Assembly: GCA_911728435.2 (NCBI GenBank)
Contig: OU452200.1
Location: 27,915,715 to 27,979,714 of the forward strand
Source: Apoderus coryli
Taxonomy: Eukaryota > Arthropoda > Insecta > Coleoptera > Attelabidae
DNA: 64,000 nt
Reading direction: 5' to 3'
Below are positions 11,283-25,000 of this stretch, one piece after another; the stretch's first letter is position 1; each line of letters opens with the position of its first letter. The position numbers and the translations under genes are program-made. The notes under the pieces were generated by a model, which worked only from the letters and a program-made list of their open reading frames with translations, was not told where the DNA came from and did not search any database.

Positions 11283-12189
11283 GTAAGCACAGTTATTATG
11301 AAGAATTATAGTTTATTTTTTAATTTTAACTAAAGTTAAGTTTTTTTAATCAACACTCCTTTTAAGAACAGAAAAATCTTGTTAAAAATATACAGACAGA
11401 CCTGTTCCAGATTTAAATAAATGTTTGATAAATATAAATAAAGACAAATGCATAAAAGCAGAGCTTTTCTTTTAATAATCCCTGTCAGGTATGACACGTA
11501 TTATGATTTGCTAACAGGTAGCATAAACGTAATTTGATTGACAGTTTCATAAAATGTGTTTTATTTAGTATGATTATGAAGTAGATAAATATATTCTAGA
11601 TATTAATTACACTTTAATTAAGGTTTTTAAGAAAACAATACTTAGGTGCGGTAACTACTTATAAACATAACCTATATTTTATGCAGTTGACGAAGTACGG
11701 ATATCCCTAGTAATTTTAGCTACCTATTAAATATGACTTTATTTTATGTTATGCTTCACCACATTAAACTGCCACAAGCCGCCACTGGCTAGGTTTATTA
11801 AAAGAACACTGAGTATATGACAGCAAAAGATATCTACCCCTTTGATTAAACGTAATGTTTGGCTCTAAAATGTATCGATTTTAAATTATTCATATTTAAC
11901 GAAACAATGCAATTGGTAATTTATAACATATCATAAAAAATATATACTTATAATATGGTTCTTCAGTTCCTCGGCAAAACATTACTTCGTCACATACAAG
12001 TGTAAAATATCAATAAATAGTTGCTTGTTAGTTTTTGAACATGTTATTATGTTTAGGTGCAGATGGAAAAACAAATATAATAAGTCATCATCATCAGCAT
12101 TCACTCGCTAACGAGTATGAATTATTCATATATAGGAGTATATACTATAAGTAATAGTACTACAATTGAAAGTTGTAATTAAAACTTCC
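11283..12189. other. AT-rich, no feature seen
   Basis: Nothing was recognised in this stretch downstream of the host gene's 3' end. Confidence 0.4.
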
Positions 12190-12290
12190 TGCTAGAGAAT
12201 TCAGACATATTATGTAGTGTTAGCAATGGGGTTTTGGAGTTATTACATCCGGCTATTGTTTGTGAACACCCGATGTCGCCATATACAGGT
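12190..12290. repeat. Dispersed repeat copy (shared with 31.6 and 57.9 kb)
   Basis: CTTCCTGCTAGAGAATTC and TGTTTGTGAACACCC followed by GATGTCGCCATATACA match, with changes, the repeats at 31575-31717 and 57935-58030. It is a partial copy of the MITE-like element described at 31476-31717. Confidence 0.6.
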
Positions 12291-12772
12291 TATTATTACA
12301 AATATAATAAAAGTAGATATTACTAACAAGTCAATTTTGATATTTATCTCAAATTTCTGTCTAAAGTAAGCTAAGTTTATAATAATTATTATTGGAAATA
12401 TATTCTGGAAGATTTTAAATTTCACCAAAAAATTACAAACATTACTTAATATTTATATGAAAATTATTTTAAAAAAGTACAATATTATTTCGTGTAACAA
12501 GTTAATAAAAAATAATATTAATAATAATAAAAATCATACATGTCCTTAAAATCTATAAGCTACAATATTATACTCTATGAGATTTAACAACAAATATTTT
12601 ATGTTCATAATATTTGAAATTACATATTTGCATACCCTGTATAAAGTGTGTTTCTATTTAGCAAGGAAAACATTGAACTATAAAATAAATACCATTCGAT
12701 ATATTTTAAACAGATTGCTAAATACAATCACACTTTGAAATATTACTGAATATAAGTCTAAAAAAGAAGTAT

Positions 12773-12778
12773 TTTATT
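12773..12778 (-). promoter_or_regulatory. Candidate polyadenylation signal
   Basis: On the minus strand AATAAA begins about 47 bp after the stop codon of the EB-module gene. In such AT-rich DNA a hexamer is weak evidence, but the position is right. Confidence 0.35.
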
Positions 12779-12824
12779 ATTATTATTATTGTAAGGCTCC
12801 CAAAGTAATTTCCTAATTAAAGTT

Positions 12825-13033
12825 TTATGATTTCGGTTCCCGTATTTCAACTGTTACATTTTCCAACATTGGTGATTTTTCCGCATTGGCCGCTTGCGTT
12901 GGACTCTTGTTGGATTTAATTGATGTCGCCGATGCATTACTGCTGTCTCTTCTTGATCCTAGAAACAGACGCCCTGCCGTAGGGTTGTTGTAATACACTT
13001 TGGGTGCAAAGTTAGTTTGTGGTGATTTTCTAC
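12825..13033 (-). CDS. Last exon: end of cytoplasmic tail
   Basis: The acceptor is TTTTTGGCTGTAG. The exon begins with two bases that finish a Gly codon and runs 69 codons to TAA. The sequence is low in hydrophobics and rich in Ser, Asn, Lys and Pro: RKSPQTNFAPKVYYNNP, SRRDSSNASATSIKSNKSP, and a terminal ENVTVEIREPKS. Several S-P and R-x-x-S sites could be phosphorylated. It has no recognisable domain and is probably disordered. Confidence 0.8.
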
Positions 13034-16000
13034 CTACAGCCAAAAAGCAAACAACAAAAAACAAAAAGTCTATGCTACTGTGTAGATGTTTTTTATATTT
13101 CTTATGAAATAATAAACATTTTGGAAACTTATAGGCAAACGTGACAAGTGTTTTTTTTATATATATATTTTTACCTTTACTCAATAATTTAATTATCTTT
13201 CAATTATTTTGTTAGTTACAAAGAACAAAAAAAGCCATATTTTATGCTATTTTGAACGGTATATCTATTGATTAGATGTCCTGTATAACTTATATCCTTT
13301 TTCGAGCTTTTTAATCAGGATTTCACTTATGACATGCCACGTGTAGACACTTAAATTTTTCTCACCTATTGGTGAGAAAAATTTTATTATACAAAACTTC
13401 TTATAATTATTTTATGGCACAATATAGCCAAAAACTTTCATTAACTTGCCTTTTGTTTACTTGTTTTCAAAATATATTAATTTCATATGTAACGCCCTAA
13501 CATAATATGGTTATTTTTTGCTTAAGATCTAAATGCACCTGTAATGAACATAGATCAGCAACTATTTAACCAATGAGATCGGACATTGTTAACGCTATTT
13601 TGCCCCTTGCTTACTTAGTATATTGTACGTGTGTTGCTTAATTGATTCTAAACGTATTATATATTTCTATAATGTCAAATATTAATATTTTTACGACCAA
13701 TTTAACTGATCTGTGTTCAAGGAGGATGTAGTCAAATTGTCAACATATTCATATATTATGTTCACAGGCATTTTTGCTTTTTTGAAAATGTCTATTTTAT
13801 TTCGCAAATACTGGATTCAGTCACAAAAATAAGCTAAAATAAAAACTTCATTATCCCAATTATTTTCTTGTCTATGAACGCCACAGTAGCCTAATAACAC
13901 CCAGAATTCATGATAATGGTAACAAAAATCACGGACATGGCCCTACTTCGTAGACTTTGTCATGATGCACAGCCGGAATCTATTGATGTCAGTATTCAAA
14001 TATTAAATGTCCATTACTGTTTTTATTCAGCTTTTAGAAATTTAAAGATAAGAAAAGAATAATATTGCCTTATGTTTATTTGGATTTTATCAATACCCTA
14101 ATCAGAAACTCGAAAACTACCATCCAAATTACTCAAGTTTTAATATGAAAACGCATTGTTTACACACATAGACATTGAAACTACAATAATTATAGAGGTG
14201 GCCTATAATGTAGTGACACATTTTGAAGCCTACCTGTGCCTCTGAGGAACCGGTAAGTAAGTGTTTGGGTGTTGTTCGATATAACAACTTCTAAAGTATG
14301 TCTATTGTTGCTAACTCGTCATCAGTTTTGCACAAGATTTAAAATGAGTTCTCTGGGCAGAAACACAATTTTATAGTGGGTTGGTCAATTTAGAATTACA
14401 GCATCATCTTTGAAGAAGAAACCTGCAGGGAGACCTGTCTCAGTTAGAACTGCTGCAAATATTGAAAAAGTTTAATCTGCATTTTTAGATATTCAAAACG
14501 ATGCGCAAATAGACAGTTTCAAACACTAACATGTTCAAGATCTAGCCAGCAAAAACTTATGCATATAGATTTATACTTAAAACCATATAACTTTTGCAAG
14601 AGTTAAAAGACATCGATTTTACAGCAAGGCTTTTTTTTTCTAACAATTTTGTAGAACTTTCAGGAAATAACGTTGATTGTTCCGAAAATTTGTTCATAGC
14701 TTCTACAGGGTGTCCGGAAAAAGGAGGTCAATCCGTCAACCACAGATTCCTTGAGCAAAAATAATATGAGTTTTAAGATGTCATTTTTCATTTTAGCCCT
14801 CCATGTTCGATATACAGGGCGTCAAAGTTGAAAATTTAAAACCAATATTTTTAAATAATTCTAGTATTGATTGAGATATTGGATTCAAATTTAGTGTATT
14901 GCTTCAGCATAAAGAGCTACTTCTTTCCAAAAAACAACACAAAAAACAATTTCTTAATAGCCAAAATACGGGATGTTCAGTACCCATTGACCCCCCAAGT
15001 TTTGATTACGTACGCCAATGACTTTTAAACTAAGTTTTTATAGGTTACTATGTATTTTTGATTATTTTTTAACTCTTATAAAATTTGGATAAAATCATTT
15101 GTTTTTGAGATATTTTGAAAAGTATTGGCTCTTGTTGTCTGCGCGGCTCACGGTATTTTCACTACTAAATCAAGCATATTTAACTCAAATTACCATTATC
15201 GAAAATATAATAAAACTAAACTCTACGAACACGATATTGTTTATTATTTTTAACTTACTTTTAAGCATCATAGTCAAATATTAATTATTTAAACATATTA
15301 TTTTAAAAACATGAAAAAGTAACTAAAAAACATGAGAAAAACTACCAGTAAACTGACACACGTTTTACCACTTCACCAAAACACTTTTTTATAATCTCGA
15401 CGCGCGTTTCGCTAACAATGTTAGCATCCTCAGGAGAGAATTAAAACTAAACTAATACTAAACATCTTCCAGCTTATATACAAATCACATACCACAGAGA
15501 CGCGCTCTGATTGGTCGCCGCGCAACCAATGAGAGGGCGGTACATACGTCACCATATATTGATTACTTACAAACTAATGAATACAAAATACTATTGGGGA
15601 TTGGTCCCTTGTCTTTGTTTAATGCTCTTGAACTATTTTTTACAATTTCCAAACTTTCATAAGCGTCCAAATATTTATAATTGCTAACAGATTTCAACAA
15701 TCTTAAGTTACTAGAATCTACCCTATGACTATTTTCAAACATATGTTCTGCTACACTAGACTTATCTAACCTACCATATCTTAAATGAGCAATATGCTCC
15801 TTAAATCTAACATTAAGTTTTCTTTTAGTTTGTCCTATATAGACTTTGTCACAATCCTTACAACTAACTTCATAAATGCCAGATTTTTCCATCATCTCTA
15901 CCTTATCTTTTGGGTTGCCCAATAGATTGCCTAGACGCGTACCTGATTGAAAAACAGTTCTAAAGCCAATATCACTAAAAATTTTATTAAAACCGCGTGT

Positions 16001-19000
16001 AAATTTTGGAAGATAAGGAATCGAAATGAATTTAGGATTATCCTGACTTTCTCGGAAAGTTGTGGCATTATGAAGTACATTTTTAAACTTATATTTTCTA
16101 ATTAATTTATCAACTAAATTGTCATCATAACCATTAACTCTAGCCACCATTTTAATTATGCTTTTCTCTGTATCGAAACGGTTTTTATTAAGGGGAAATT
16201 TCATTAATCTGTGTACAAGAAAATTTAGGCTGGCCATTTTGTGTTGGAAACAGTGATTAGAGTCATTGGTTATATATCTAAATGTATTAGTACTTTTTCT
16301 ATATATGTCAAATTCTAATTTGTGTTCATTGTTTTTGATTACAAGTGTGTCCAGGAATGGGAGTTTACAATCTTTTTCTATTTCATAAGTGAATTTGATA
16401 GACGAAAAACAATTATTGAGTTTGGCAACAAAGTTCTCAATTGTATCAACACCTGTATCAAAAACAGCAAACACATCGTCCACATATCTGATCCAAACTC
16501 TGGGAAAATATGAAAAATTGGTTGTTGCGGAGGCTTCAAAATAATTCATAAATACTTCAGCTAAGAAGGGGGATAAACAGCTACCCATAGCAGTGCCTTC
16601 GTGTTGTTCATAGAATTCATTATTATATTGGAAAATATTTTGGGACATACAAAGATTTGTAAGTGAAAGATATTCGTCTAATAATTCAGATGCGACATTA
16701 TTCTTTGTTAGATAATCTTGAAGATATTCGAGAGTTTTTGGAATAGGCACACTCGGGCTAGAGTTAATGGTTATGATGACAATTTAGTTGATAAATTAAT
16801 TAGAAAATATAAGTTTAAAAATGTACTTCATAATGCCACAACTTTCCGAGAAAGTCAGGATAATCCTAAATTCATTTCGATTCCTTATCTTCCAAAATTT
16901 ACACGCGGTTTTAATAAAATTTTTAGTGATATTGGCTTTAGAACTGTTTTTCAATCAGGTACGCGTCTAGGCAATCTATTGGGCAACCCAAAAGATAAAT
17001 TAGAGATGATGGAAAAATCTGGCATTTATGAAGTTAGTTGTAAGGATTGTGACAAAGTCTATATAGGACAAACTAAAAGAAAACTTAATGTTAGATTTAA
17101 GGAGCATATTGCTCATTTAAGATATGGTAGGTTAGATAAGTCTAGTGTAGCAGAACATATGTTTGAAAATAGTCATAGGGTAGATTCTAGTAACTTAAGA
17201 TTGTTGAAATCTGTTAGCAATTATAAATATTTGGACGCTTATGAAAGTTTGGAAATTGTAAAAAATAGTTCAAGAGCATTAAACAAAGACAAGGGACCAA
17301 TCCCCAATAGTATTTTGTATTCATTAGTTTGTAAGTAATCAATATATGGTGACGTATGTACCGCCCTCTCATTGGTTGCGCGGCGACCAATCAGAGCGCG
17401 TCTCTGTGGTATGTGATTTGTATATAAGCTGGAAGATGTTTAGTATTAGTTTAGTTTTAATTCTCTCCTGAGGATGCTAACATTGTTAGCGAAACGCGCG
17501 TCGAGATTATAAAAAAGTGTTTTGGTGAAGTGGTAAAACGTGTGTCAGTTTAGTGTTCTACGCCAAAGGTTCTACTCAACGTTTATACTACCAGTCTAAA
17601 AAAATTGCTCGATATGACCCCCATTTTTTTCAATGCATATGCGAGATCTTTTGACTAAAGAAAATCTTAGTCTTTGAAAAATATGAGGCTTCAACCTAAA
17701 GTCTTCCCCAGCTTGTAAGATTCCCTCTATTAAATGATTTTCACTCAAAATCGGAACCTTATAAACAAAATATTTCATACAACCCCAGACTGAATAGTCC
17801 AAGGGAGTAAGATTGGGGATCGGGGTGGCCATTTAACAGGAAGATCTTGGACTCGCCCAATCCAGCGTTGGGGAAAGTTTTCATGTAAGTAACTCCTTAC
17901 ATTCCTAGCAAAATGTGCTGGTGCACCATCAAGTTGAAACAAAATGTTTTGTCTAATTAAGAGAGGCAAATCGTCAAGCAAATCGGGCAGTATGTTTTGA
18001 AGAAATGCTAAAAATGAATCACCAGTAAAATTATAGGACCCAAAAAGAAATTATCCACGACACCAACCCACACGTTGACTTTAAAGTTTACTTGATGATG
18101 TATCTCTATTACGGCATGAACTTCCACTGTACCTTAGTCGCCTAACCAAATTTGAAAAATACCTTCGTTTTGGATGAATTAGATTAGGGAACTTTTCTGC
18201 CTACCGCCTAGCGGCTAAACTAGCCTTAGAGTTACATTTTCCTATTAAATAAACAAAAATACAATATTACTGATTGTAATCAATCAAATGTCTTTAAATT
18301 TTACCCATGCTTAAAATCATATCCGTCATTTCCGAAAAACATATAAAATTGTTTCGTCTACGATCCATTTTCGTTGTGTTTCCTTATAAAATTTTTTTAG
18401 ACTGGTAGTTTTTCTCATGTTTATTTAGGTACTTTTTCATGTTTTTAAAATACTATGTTTAAATAATTAATATTTGACTATGATGCTTAAAAGTAAGTTA
18501 AAAATAATAAACAATATCGTGTTCGTAGAGTTTAGTTTTAATATATTTTCGAAAACTGTACTTAATTTCATGCACGGTAATGGTAATTTGAGTTAAATAT
18601 GCTTGATTTAGTAGTGAAAATACCGTGAGCCGCGTAGACAACAAGAGCCAATACTTTTCAAAATATCTCAAAAACAAATGATTTTATCCAAATTTTATAA
18701 GAGTTAAAAAATAATCAGAAATACATAGTAACCTATAAAAACTTAGTTTAAAAGTCATTGCCGTACGTAATAAAAACTTGGGGGCGTCAATGGCTACTGA
18801 ACATCCCGTATTTTGGCTATTAAGAAATTGTTTTTTGTGTTGTTTTCTGGAAAGAATCCAATATCTCAATAAATACTAGAATTATTTAAAAATATTGGTT
18901 TTAAAATTTCAACTTTGACGCCCTGTATATCGAACATGGAGGGCTAAAATGAAAAATGACATCTTAAAACTCATATTATTTTTGCTCAAGGAATCTGTGG

Positions 19001-22000
19001 TTAACGGATTGACCTCCTTTTTCCGGACACCCTGTATATATGGTTGTTGTGGCGCGAATAGATTAAAGCTCATTATTTGGGTATTGCGCCACTAAAAGTA
19101 AGTTTTTTAATCTACATTTTTAAGGTTTATCTAAAATTTTTAAACATACATACATATAAAACTTCATCCTACCTTAATTATCAAAAATGGCAGTTTTTAT
19201 TATTTTTTAAATAACGAAAAACAAGATGTTACATTTTATTTTGATTAGAAATCGGATGGTTTTTTGGAAAGTCTTAGTTATAAAAAAAGTTTCTAAATGA
19301 ATTGGGCAAACGAAGTTGTATTTTACCCAAATGGTAGGGGTGATCTTTTATGTTATTAAAGTTAAAAAAATATATATGAAACACGTATTTTAATAACAGT
19401 CATACCTGTGGTAATCCTTCATCAAAGTTCTAACATTCTTGTGTTTTTCGTTATTTAAAAAAATAAATAAAAACTGACATTTCCCGCCATTTTTGCAGTC
19501 CGATAGGGTGAAGCTTTGACCTGACATTTAGAAGACAAACTACCCTTTATTTTCAGTAGGGAATCATAACAATGTTAGTATGTTTTATTGTACCTATAAC
19601 CGTCAGTGTCAGAAACTTAAACGTATAGAGTGGTTACATTACATGCAATATAATAAATATGTGTTTTATATTTAGTCAAATACGTTGAGCCCTCCTTTAA
19701 AATTTTCACCTTGCAAATGTGAGTTCGAAATAAAGCTGTATTGCATAATATATTTCATGCTTTATTAATATGTAATAATACTGAAAGCGTAACATATGCG
19801 ATTTTAGGAAGCTAAAATTTTTAAAAATTCAGAAAATAAAAACAAAGGTGAAGTTAGTTAATTAATTTTTGCCCTAATTTTCAGAAACTGCATTATCAAA
19901 TATTTTTAGTATGCAGAACATACAAACAGCGTCAACTACCTTGTGAATTTGGTGAATGTGGCCTTATAGAAGCCATGCTCGGTTGTCTACTAGGTCCTCG
20001 GGCGCTTGTTTTAGAGCCACGTCTCTCTGGATGTTTATTATCACGTAGTAGAGAAACATTCATCAACCGCGGATTGGGTGTATTAAATATTGTTCTATTT
20101 TCACGCCAGCGAGCTCTGGAACATAAGGAACATTTATGATTATAAAAATTCTGCACAATATTTGAATTCAAAATTCTTCTCACGCAGCTTATAACCATAA
20201 ATATGTATTAAAAATGCATTTTCTTTAATATTTATATTAAATATTTATATTCTATTAAAACTTTAGCATTAATCACAAAATATTTCAACAACATTTAGAT
20301 GGAAACGCAGTGATTTTTGTTTCGTCGATAACATGTTCATCAACAATCTAAGAAAATTACTGTAGAGGGTGGACTAAATGGAATAATTTCTTATAGACAC
20401 ACCCTTTACTTTAAGAGATAGTAAAATATGTGCCGAGGTCTCTGGATCTCAAATGTAATGTGTAATGTAATTCTTGTAGTCCCTATGTGTACGCTGATGA
20501 CAGTCAGCTTAGATTTTCATTTAATCCTGAACATATCTCTGTTGCTTCAAATCAAATAAAACAACACTTAACTTCTCTTATAACTTGGTCCACTGCACAC
20601 CATTTAAAAATTAATCCATCTAAGACAAAGATATTAAAAATTTATTATTTAAAACTAAAATTAACAGACTTTTTGTGTATGGTCCTTGTTTTTTAAAGTC
20701 AGATCAATGTCGTATTCAGCGTGTCCAAAAGTCCTGTTTAAGGTATATATACGGAATTAGAAAATACGATCCAATAAGCCACAAATTGGTTAGTGCAAAA
20801 TAGCTTTCTATGAAAGATAGACGATTTCATCACGCTGCATGTTTTTATCACACTTTACTGCTTGACGGGCATGCACCATATTTGTTCGAAAAGATTAGGT
20901 TTAGGTCGAATTTCTCACAATTTTAAGACTCATAAAATACCAACATTTCGTGTAGGTACCTCTTAGAACTAAACTGCTAGATTTGGTTTAAGCATAATTT
21001 TCATATCCTGTTGTGGTTATGATTTCATAATTAATTTTATTTTGTTTTTGTTTCTTTTTCTTTTTTTGCATTAATTGTTGTTCAAATTAATTTTGTTAAT
21101 CGTAAGTTATCGTGAAATTTTATAATATAAATGGTTAATTTTTCCGTACGGGTTAGAATATCAAAATCAGTTTTACTGCCTTCTAACCCTTTTTGCAGTT
21201 ATTTCTTGTAATTATGATTGTGTTTGTTATTATGTTTACACGTTACCCATTGTATTTTTCTTGATACATGCCTGCAAGTAAACTGTTTATTATTATTATT
21301 AATGAGAAAATCACCGCAAACAGTATCTCTAATAGTTTGGTCGCTAGTGGCATTGTCCTTTAATGCCGCATAACTTTTTTCTTATTAAAGGTAACTTATT
21401 TTGGCACTTTGTTACGTATAATCCGTTACGTTACATTGTTTTTATACAGGGTTTTTTTAAGCGTCCCTAAACTAAATTTTTCAGTTGGACTCTGAATGTA
21501 TTGGAGTTTCTGAAAAAAAACGTAAAAGTTTCTATTTTTTTATGTATCACTTATTATATTTTGTGCTAAATATTATTTAATATTGCATATTATGCTTGCA
21601 GACATATAGCTTTCCTTGACTAACAAAAAAACGACCTCTTAATTAAGTATCTGAAAATTTTTGTTTGCTCTAAATAGTTTTAATTGGAAATAACAAACAA
21701 AAAACAACGAACCTGATTGAAAACTTATTTGAATAGAGAAACAAACATTATAGATATCAAAATAGAAGTTATATATAATTTATATTAGTTTGCCTTAAAA
21801 ATGGGCAGGAATACACTATAAATATAACACATTTAAAGGACAACAAATCTATTTTTATAGTTAGAGTACCACATACTAAAACAGAAACTGATAGAAATTT
21901 TACGATTACTCGAAGTTTTTATGGCTTACTAAAAAATATGTCTTCGTCTCGCGAAAATGCAAAATGGAAAATATTATTGGCATTGTGGCATGAACAAATT

Positions 22001-25000
22001 TAGAGCGATGAACAAAGAGATTACAACATTTTTAAAATTCCCGACACTAATTTATTCACCGGACAGTTTTTGGCGCTCGTCGGTGGCAGATGCTGGAGGA
22101 GATCTTACGATCCTAAAACGCCATGGTGGTTGGCAATCAACTTTTGTTGCTGAAGGCTAAATTGATGATTCTTAAAAAATAAGAGAGATGTTCCTACTAA
22201 AATATATAATAACTCATACCAGTTAGGTCAACTACCAACTACCACATATACCTAGGTAACAGAAAGGGAAACAATAAATCATTATTATTTTTTTTGGAGT
22301 TTTTGGTTCATTTAAAATAATACAAGTCATGTCAAAATAAAAACGTTTTTATTTTAATTTTACAAAAATATGCAAAACGACGATTCGTTACTTATTGGTA
22401 ACTTCTTCCGGTTTAATTGATTTTTTTTACATAAAAATATCATTATAATAAAAAAAATTAACACTTAACCCACCACTTACGTTTCAATATATTTTAATAT
22501 TTTATTTTAAATGTGATTGCATAACGTTTTGTCAATTTTTTATGTATCGATTATTTGTTAAGTTTTCAGAGTACTCGCCTGCGGCTCGCATAAACTCCAT
22601 CTGCGTAAGTTATTATTTACATTAGCGCTCGATGAATAATATAATAATATACTATTCGATTTTGATCCACGTTATATAGAAAATGATAATATGTTTGAAA
22701 TGTAGAAATATGTCTGTGCTAGTTCATTATGGTTTTGCAGAAATAGAAAAATTATATGGCCCCACAATGCAATATCGTGCAAACATGAGATGATAAATAT
22801 AGAGATTTTTGAATAGCGATAAATCTTGAAAACCTGTTATAGAAAAGTATATTTAATGGGGTCGTATTTTTATTCAATGCATAGTATATAGAAGCTTTTT
22901 ATAAAAAACTGCTTCAATAGAGTGCGCGGTTTATATACATAGCTATGCACATAGGTACCTATGCAAGTAACCCAGTTTTCCCTCATTCTCTATTTGACCC
23001 GTTTTTACAATAACTCTTTACAAAGCAAATTAAATTTTGTCTCAGATATAAATATAGTAATTTTAGTAGTAACATGTTCAAAGTAGGTACCTTAATTTCG
23101 TTACTTAATTTTAGTTGCCTTGTGCTACACCGGCAAAATATGCTATCATCGAGTTACACGTAGCGTTACGGCGACTATGGACAGTAGTATATAATATAAT
23201 ATTTACGATGGTTGTTGCTACAGTCAAAGATTAATTTGTGTAGATTAATCTGTGCTACAGTCTATAGGTACTCATTTGAAAACGACACAAGGAAGATTCT
23301 CCTAATTTGGTACTTTTTAAGAAAGAGTTATTTTTGGAGTGGGCCAAAATGAAATTATTTAGTCTTTATTTTAATTTTGAAGCTTCTTCAATGCATCTAC
23401 TGTTATAAGTTGCTACTTATTTACATTATAGGTTTAAGGTATTACAAAATTATATAGTTACCATTATGGGCATGACCTATTATATACTTTGCATTTGATT
23501 GTATTATTATATTATAGCGAAACGTGGTCAAAAGCATAGAGATTGATTTGAACTTCATAATGTATTTTTTTCTTGGGTTCTAATTAAACCACAATTCTAA
23601 GTGAAACCAACTCCTGTTTCACATTTTAGACAACAACAACCTTTCGGCAATGCATAATTGCCTTCTTCAGATACATTATTTACTAAATACATTGTATGAA
23701 AAATTGAATGCATGTGATGAACAATAATGTACAATTATGCATTGCCGAAACGTTGTTGTGATATGTGAAAGAGGAGTTGGTTTTACTTACAATTGTGTAT
23801 TAATTAGAACCTCATCACAAGAAAAAAATTCATTATGAATTAATAAATACAGGTTCAAGAAAAAAAGAATATTTATATATTGATTTGAATCTGGTCTGAA
23901 TATAATAATAATAATAAAAAATTCATTATCCATAAACTACAATAACACGCGAAAACTCAAGAACTAATGCAAAAAAGCGGCTCGTGTTAATTTTAAATTT
24001 TTCCTAGCCATCCCCTTATTCCTCAATAATTAAGGTATATACAAAAATGACCTCACATCACAGTACAGTAAAATGACAAAACCCAAACAAAAAAAGAAAA
24101 ATATCATACAACAGGGAAGCACAGCACTGAATAATTTTGAGCTTAACTCACATAACCCCTCCCATGGTAATAAGTTGTTTATATCTATATATTTAAATTT
24201 ACTTGGATTTTGATATTTTATGTTATTGGAAATGCTATTGAATAAACTATTAAGGTTGTAGGGAAACGATCTCTCAAAATATGCAGTTTGATAAAGTGGA
24301 GGCGTGATATATATCCCATAAATCTTAAATTTAGGTTATGCATATCATTTCTATAGTATATTTTTTGACCAAGAAGGACAAGAACTGTATATTATTTTAT
24401 GATACAACGTAACAGTGTGAAGTCTGTCCTAGATAATCATCAAATTTCTTTGAGTTGAGGTGCCATACACGAAACAAAGACATGTAGCCTTTTTATTCTC
24501 TCAATGTCCACGCTACCCAAACAGGGTCCGTATACGATGTCACAATAGTTAAAATGACTGCGTATAAGAGAATCATATAATATTTGTTTAAGCTTGTGTT
24601 AATTATTTTCATATTCAGTACAAAACAAAATTATGACATGTATAACTTCTGGCCACTAGAGTAAATCAATTTTTACCTAAAATAATATTTTTGGCAAAAA
24701 AATTGTCAAAATCCATCATATTTCATAAGAATTGAACCTAAGTCGTTGACCTAATGCCGCTACATATGAGTAGCGGTTTAAATTAGAGAAAACGTATAAT
24801 GGCCGTATAATTGTCAAGAAATACATTAAATATTGTAATATAAAAAAATTTACATCCTGAACCAAAACAAATTGTTTATCAAATATTTCAAGGCATAACA
24901 TTGAGGAATATGATTGGAATTCGTGGAGTAAGTTGTGCTTTGCTTTGTAAGTTGCAAACCAATGAAACTAAAATTTAAAATGCTTTAGCATCTATGTCAA

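Larger units (their letters stand above)
15350..17586 (-). mobile_element. Penelope-like retroelement, inverted double copy
   Basis: The insertion contains a 5'-truncated element on the minus strand (16755 to 15350) joined head to head with a shorter inverted copy on the plus strand (16756 to 17551). The two share about 796 bp, and I saw only one coding difference (Val versus Leu in KDK-V/L-EMMEK). A 35-bp unpaired tail (17552-17586) follows the right copy, then the 9-bp target duplication. Inverted partial copies and a short terminal tail are known features of Penelope-like elements. Near identity of the arms argues for a recent insertion. Confidence 0.85.
14704..19036 (-). mobile_element. 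Long-TIR mariner-type element with nested Penelope
   Basis: The ends are TACAGGGTGTCCGG at 14704 and its inverse at 19036. TA follows on the right; the left flank is TC, perhaps mutated. The arms 14704-15349 and about 18395-19036 are near-identical inverted repeats of about 640 bp, unusually long for a mariner. Between them lie a decayed transposase (17596-18240, minus) and a 2237-bp Penelope-like insertion that split the left arm's inner edge. Without that insertion the element would be about 2.1 kb. Confidence 0.75.

Noticed and set aside
8604..12641. One 4-kb mariner-type element bounded by TACAGGGTATGC ends
   Set aside because: The two tips are alike only for about 12-15 bases and no transposase or longer arm similarity was found, so they may be unrelated.
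16322..16513. Plus-strand frame across the Penelope reverse transcriptase
   Set aside because: It reads the strand opposite the clear YVDD-containing frame and is only a shadow.
20321..20350. Another GAAAC-type hammerhead-like motif
   Set aside because: CGACGAAAC is present but no stem II or CTGANGA core could be paired with it.
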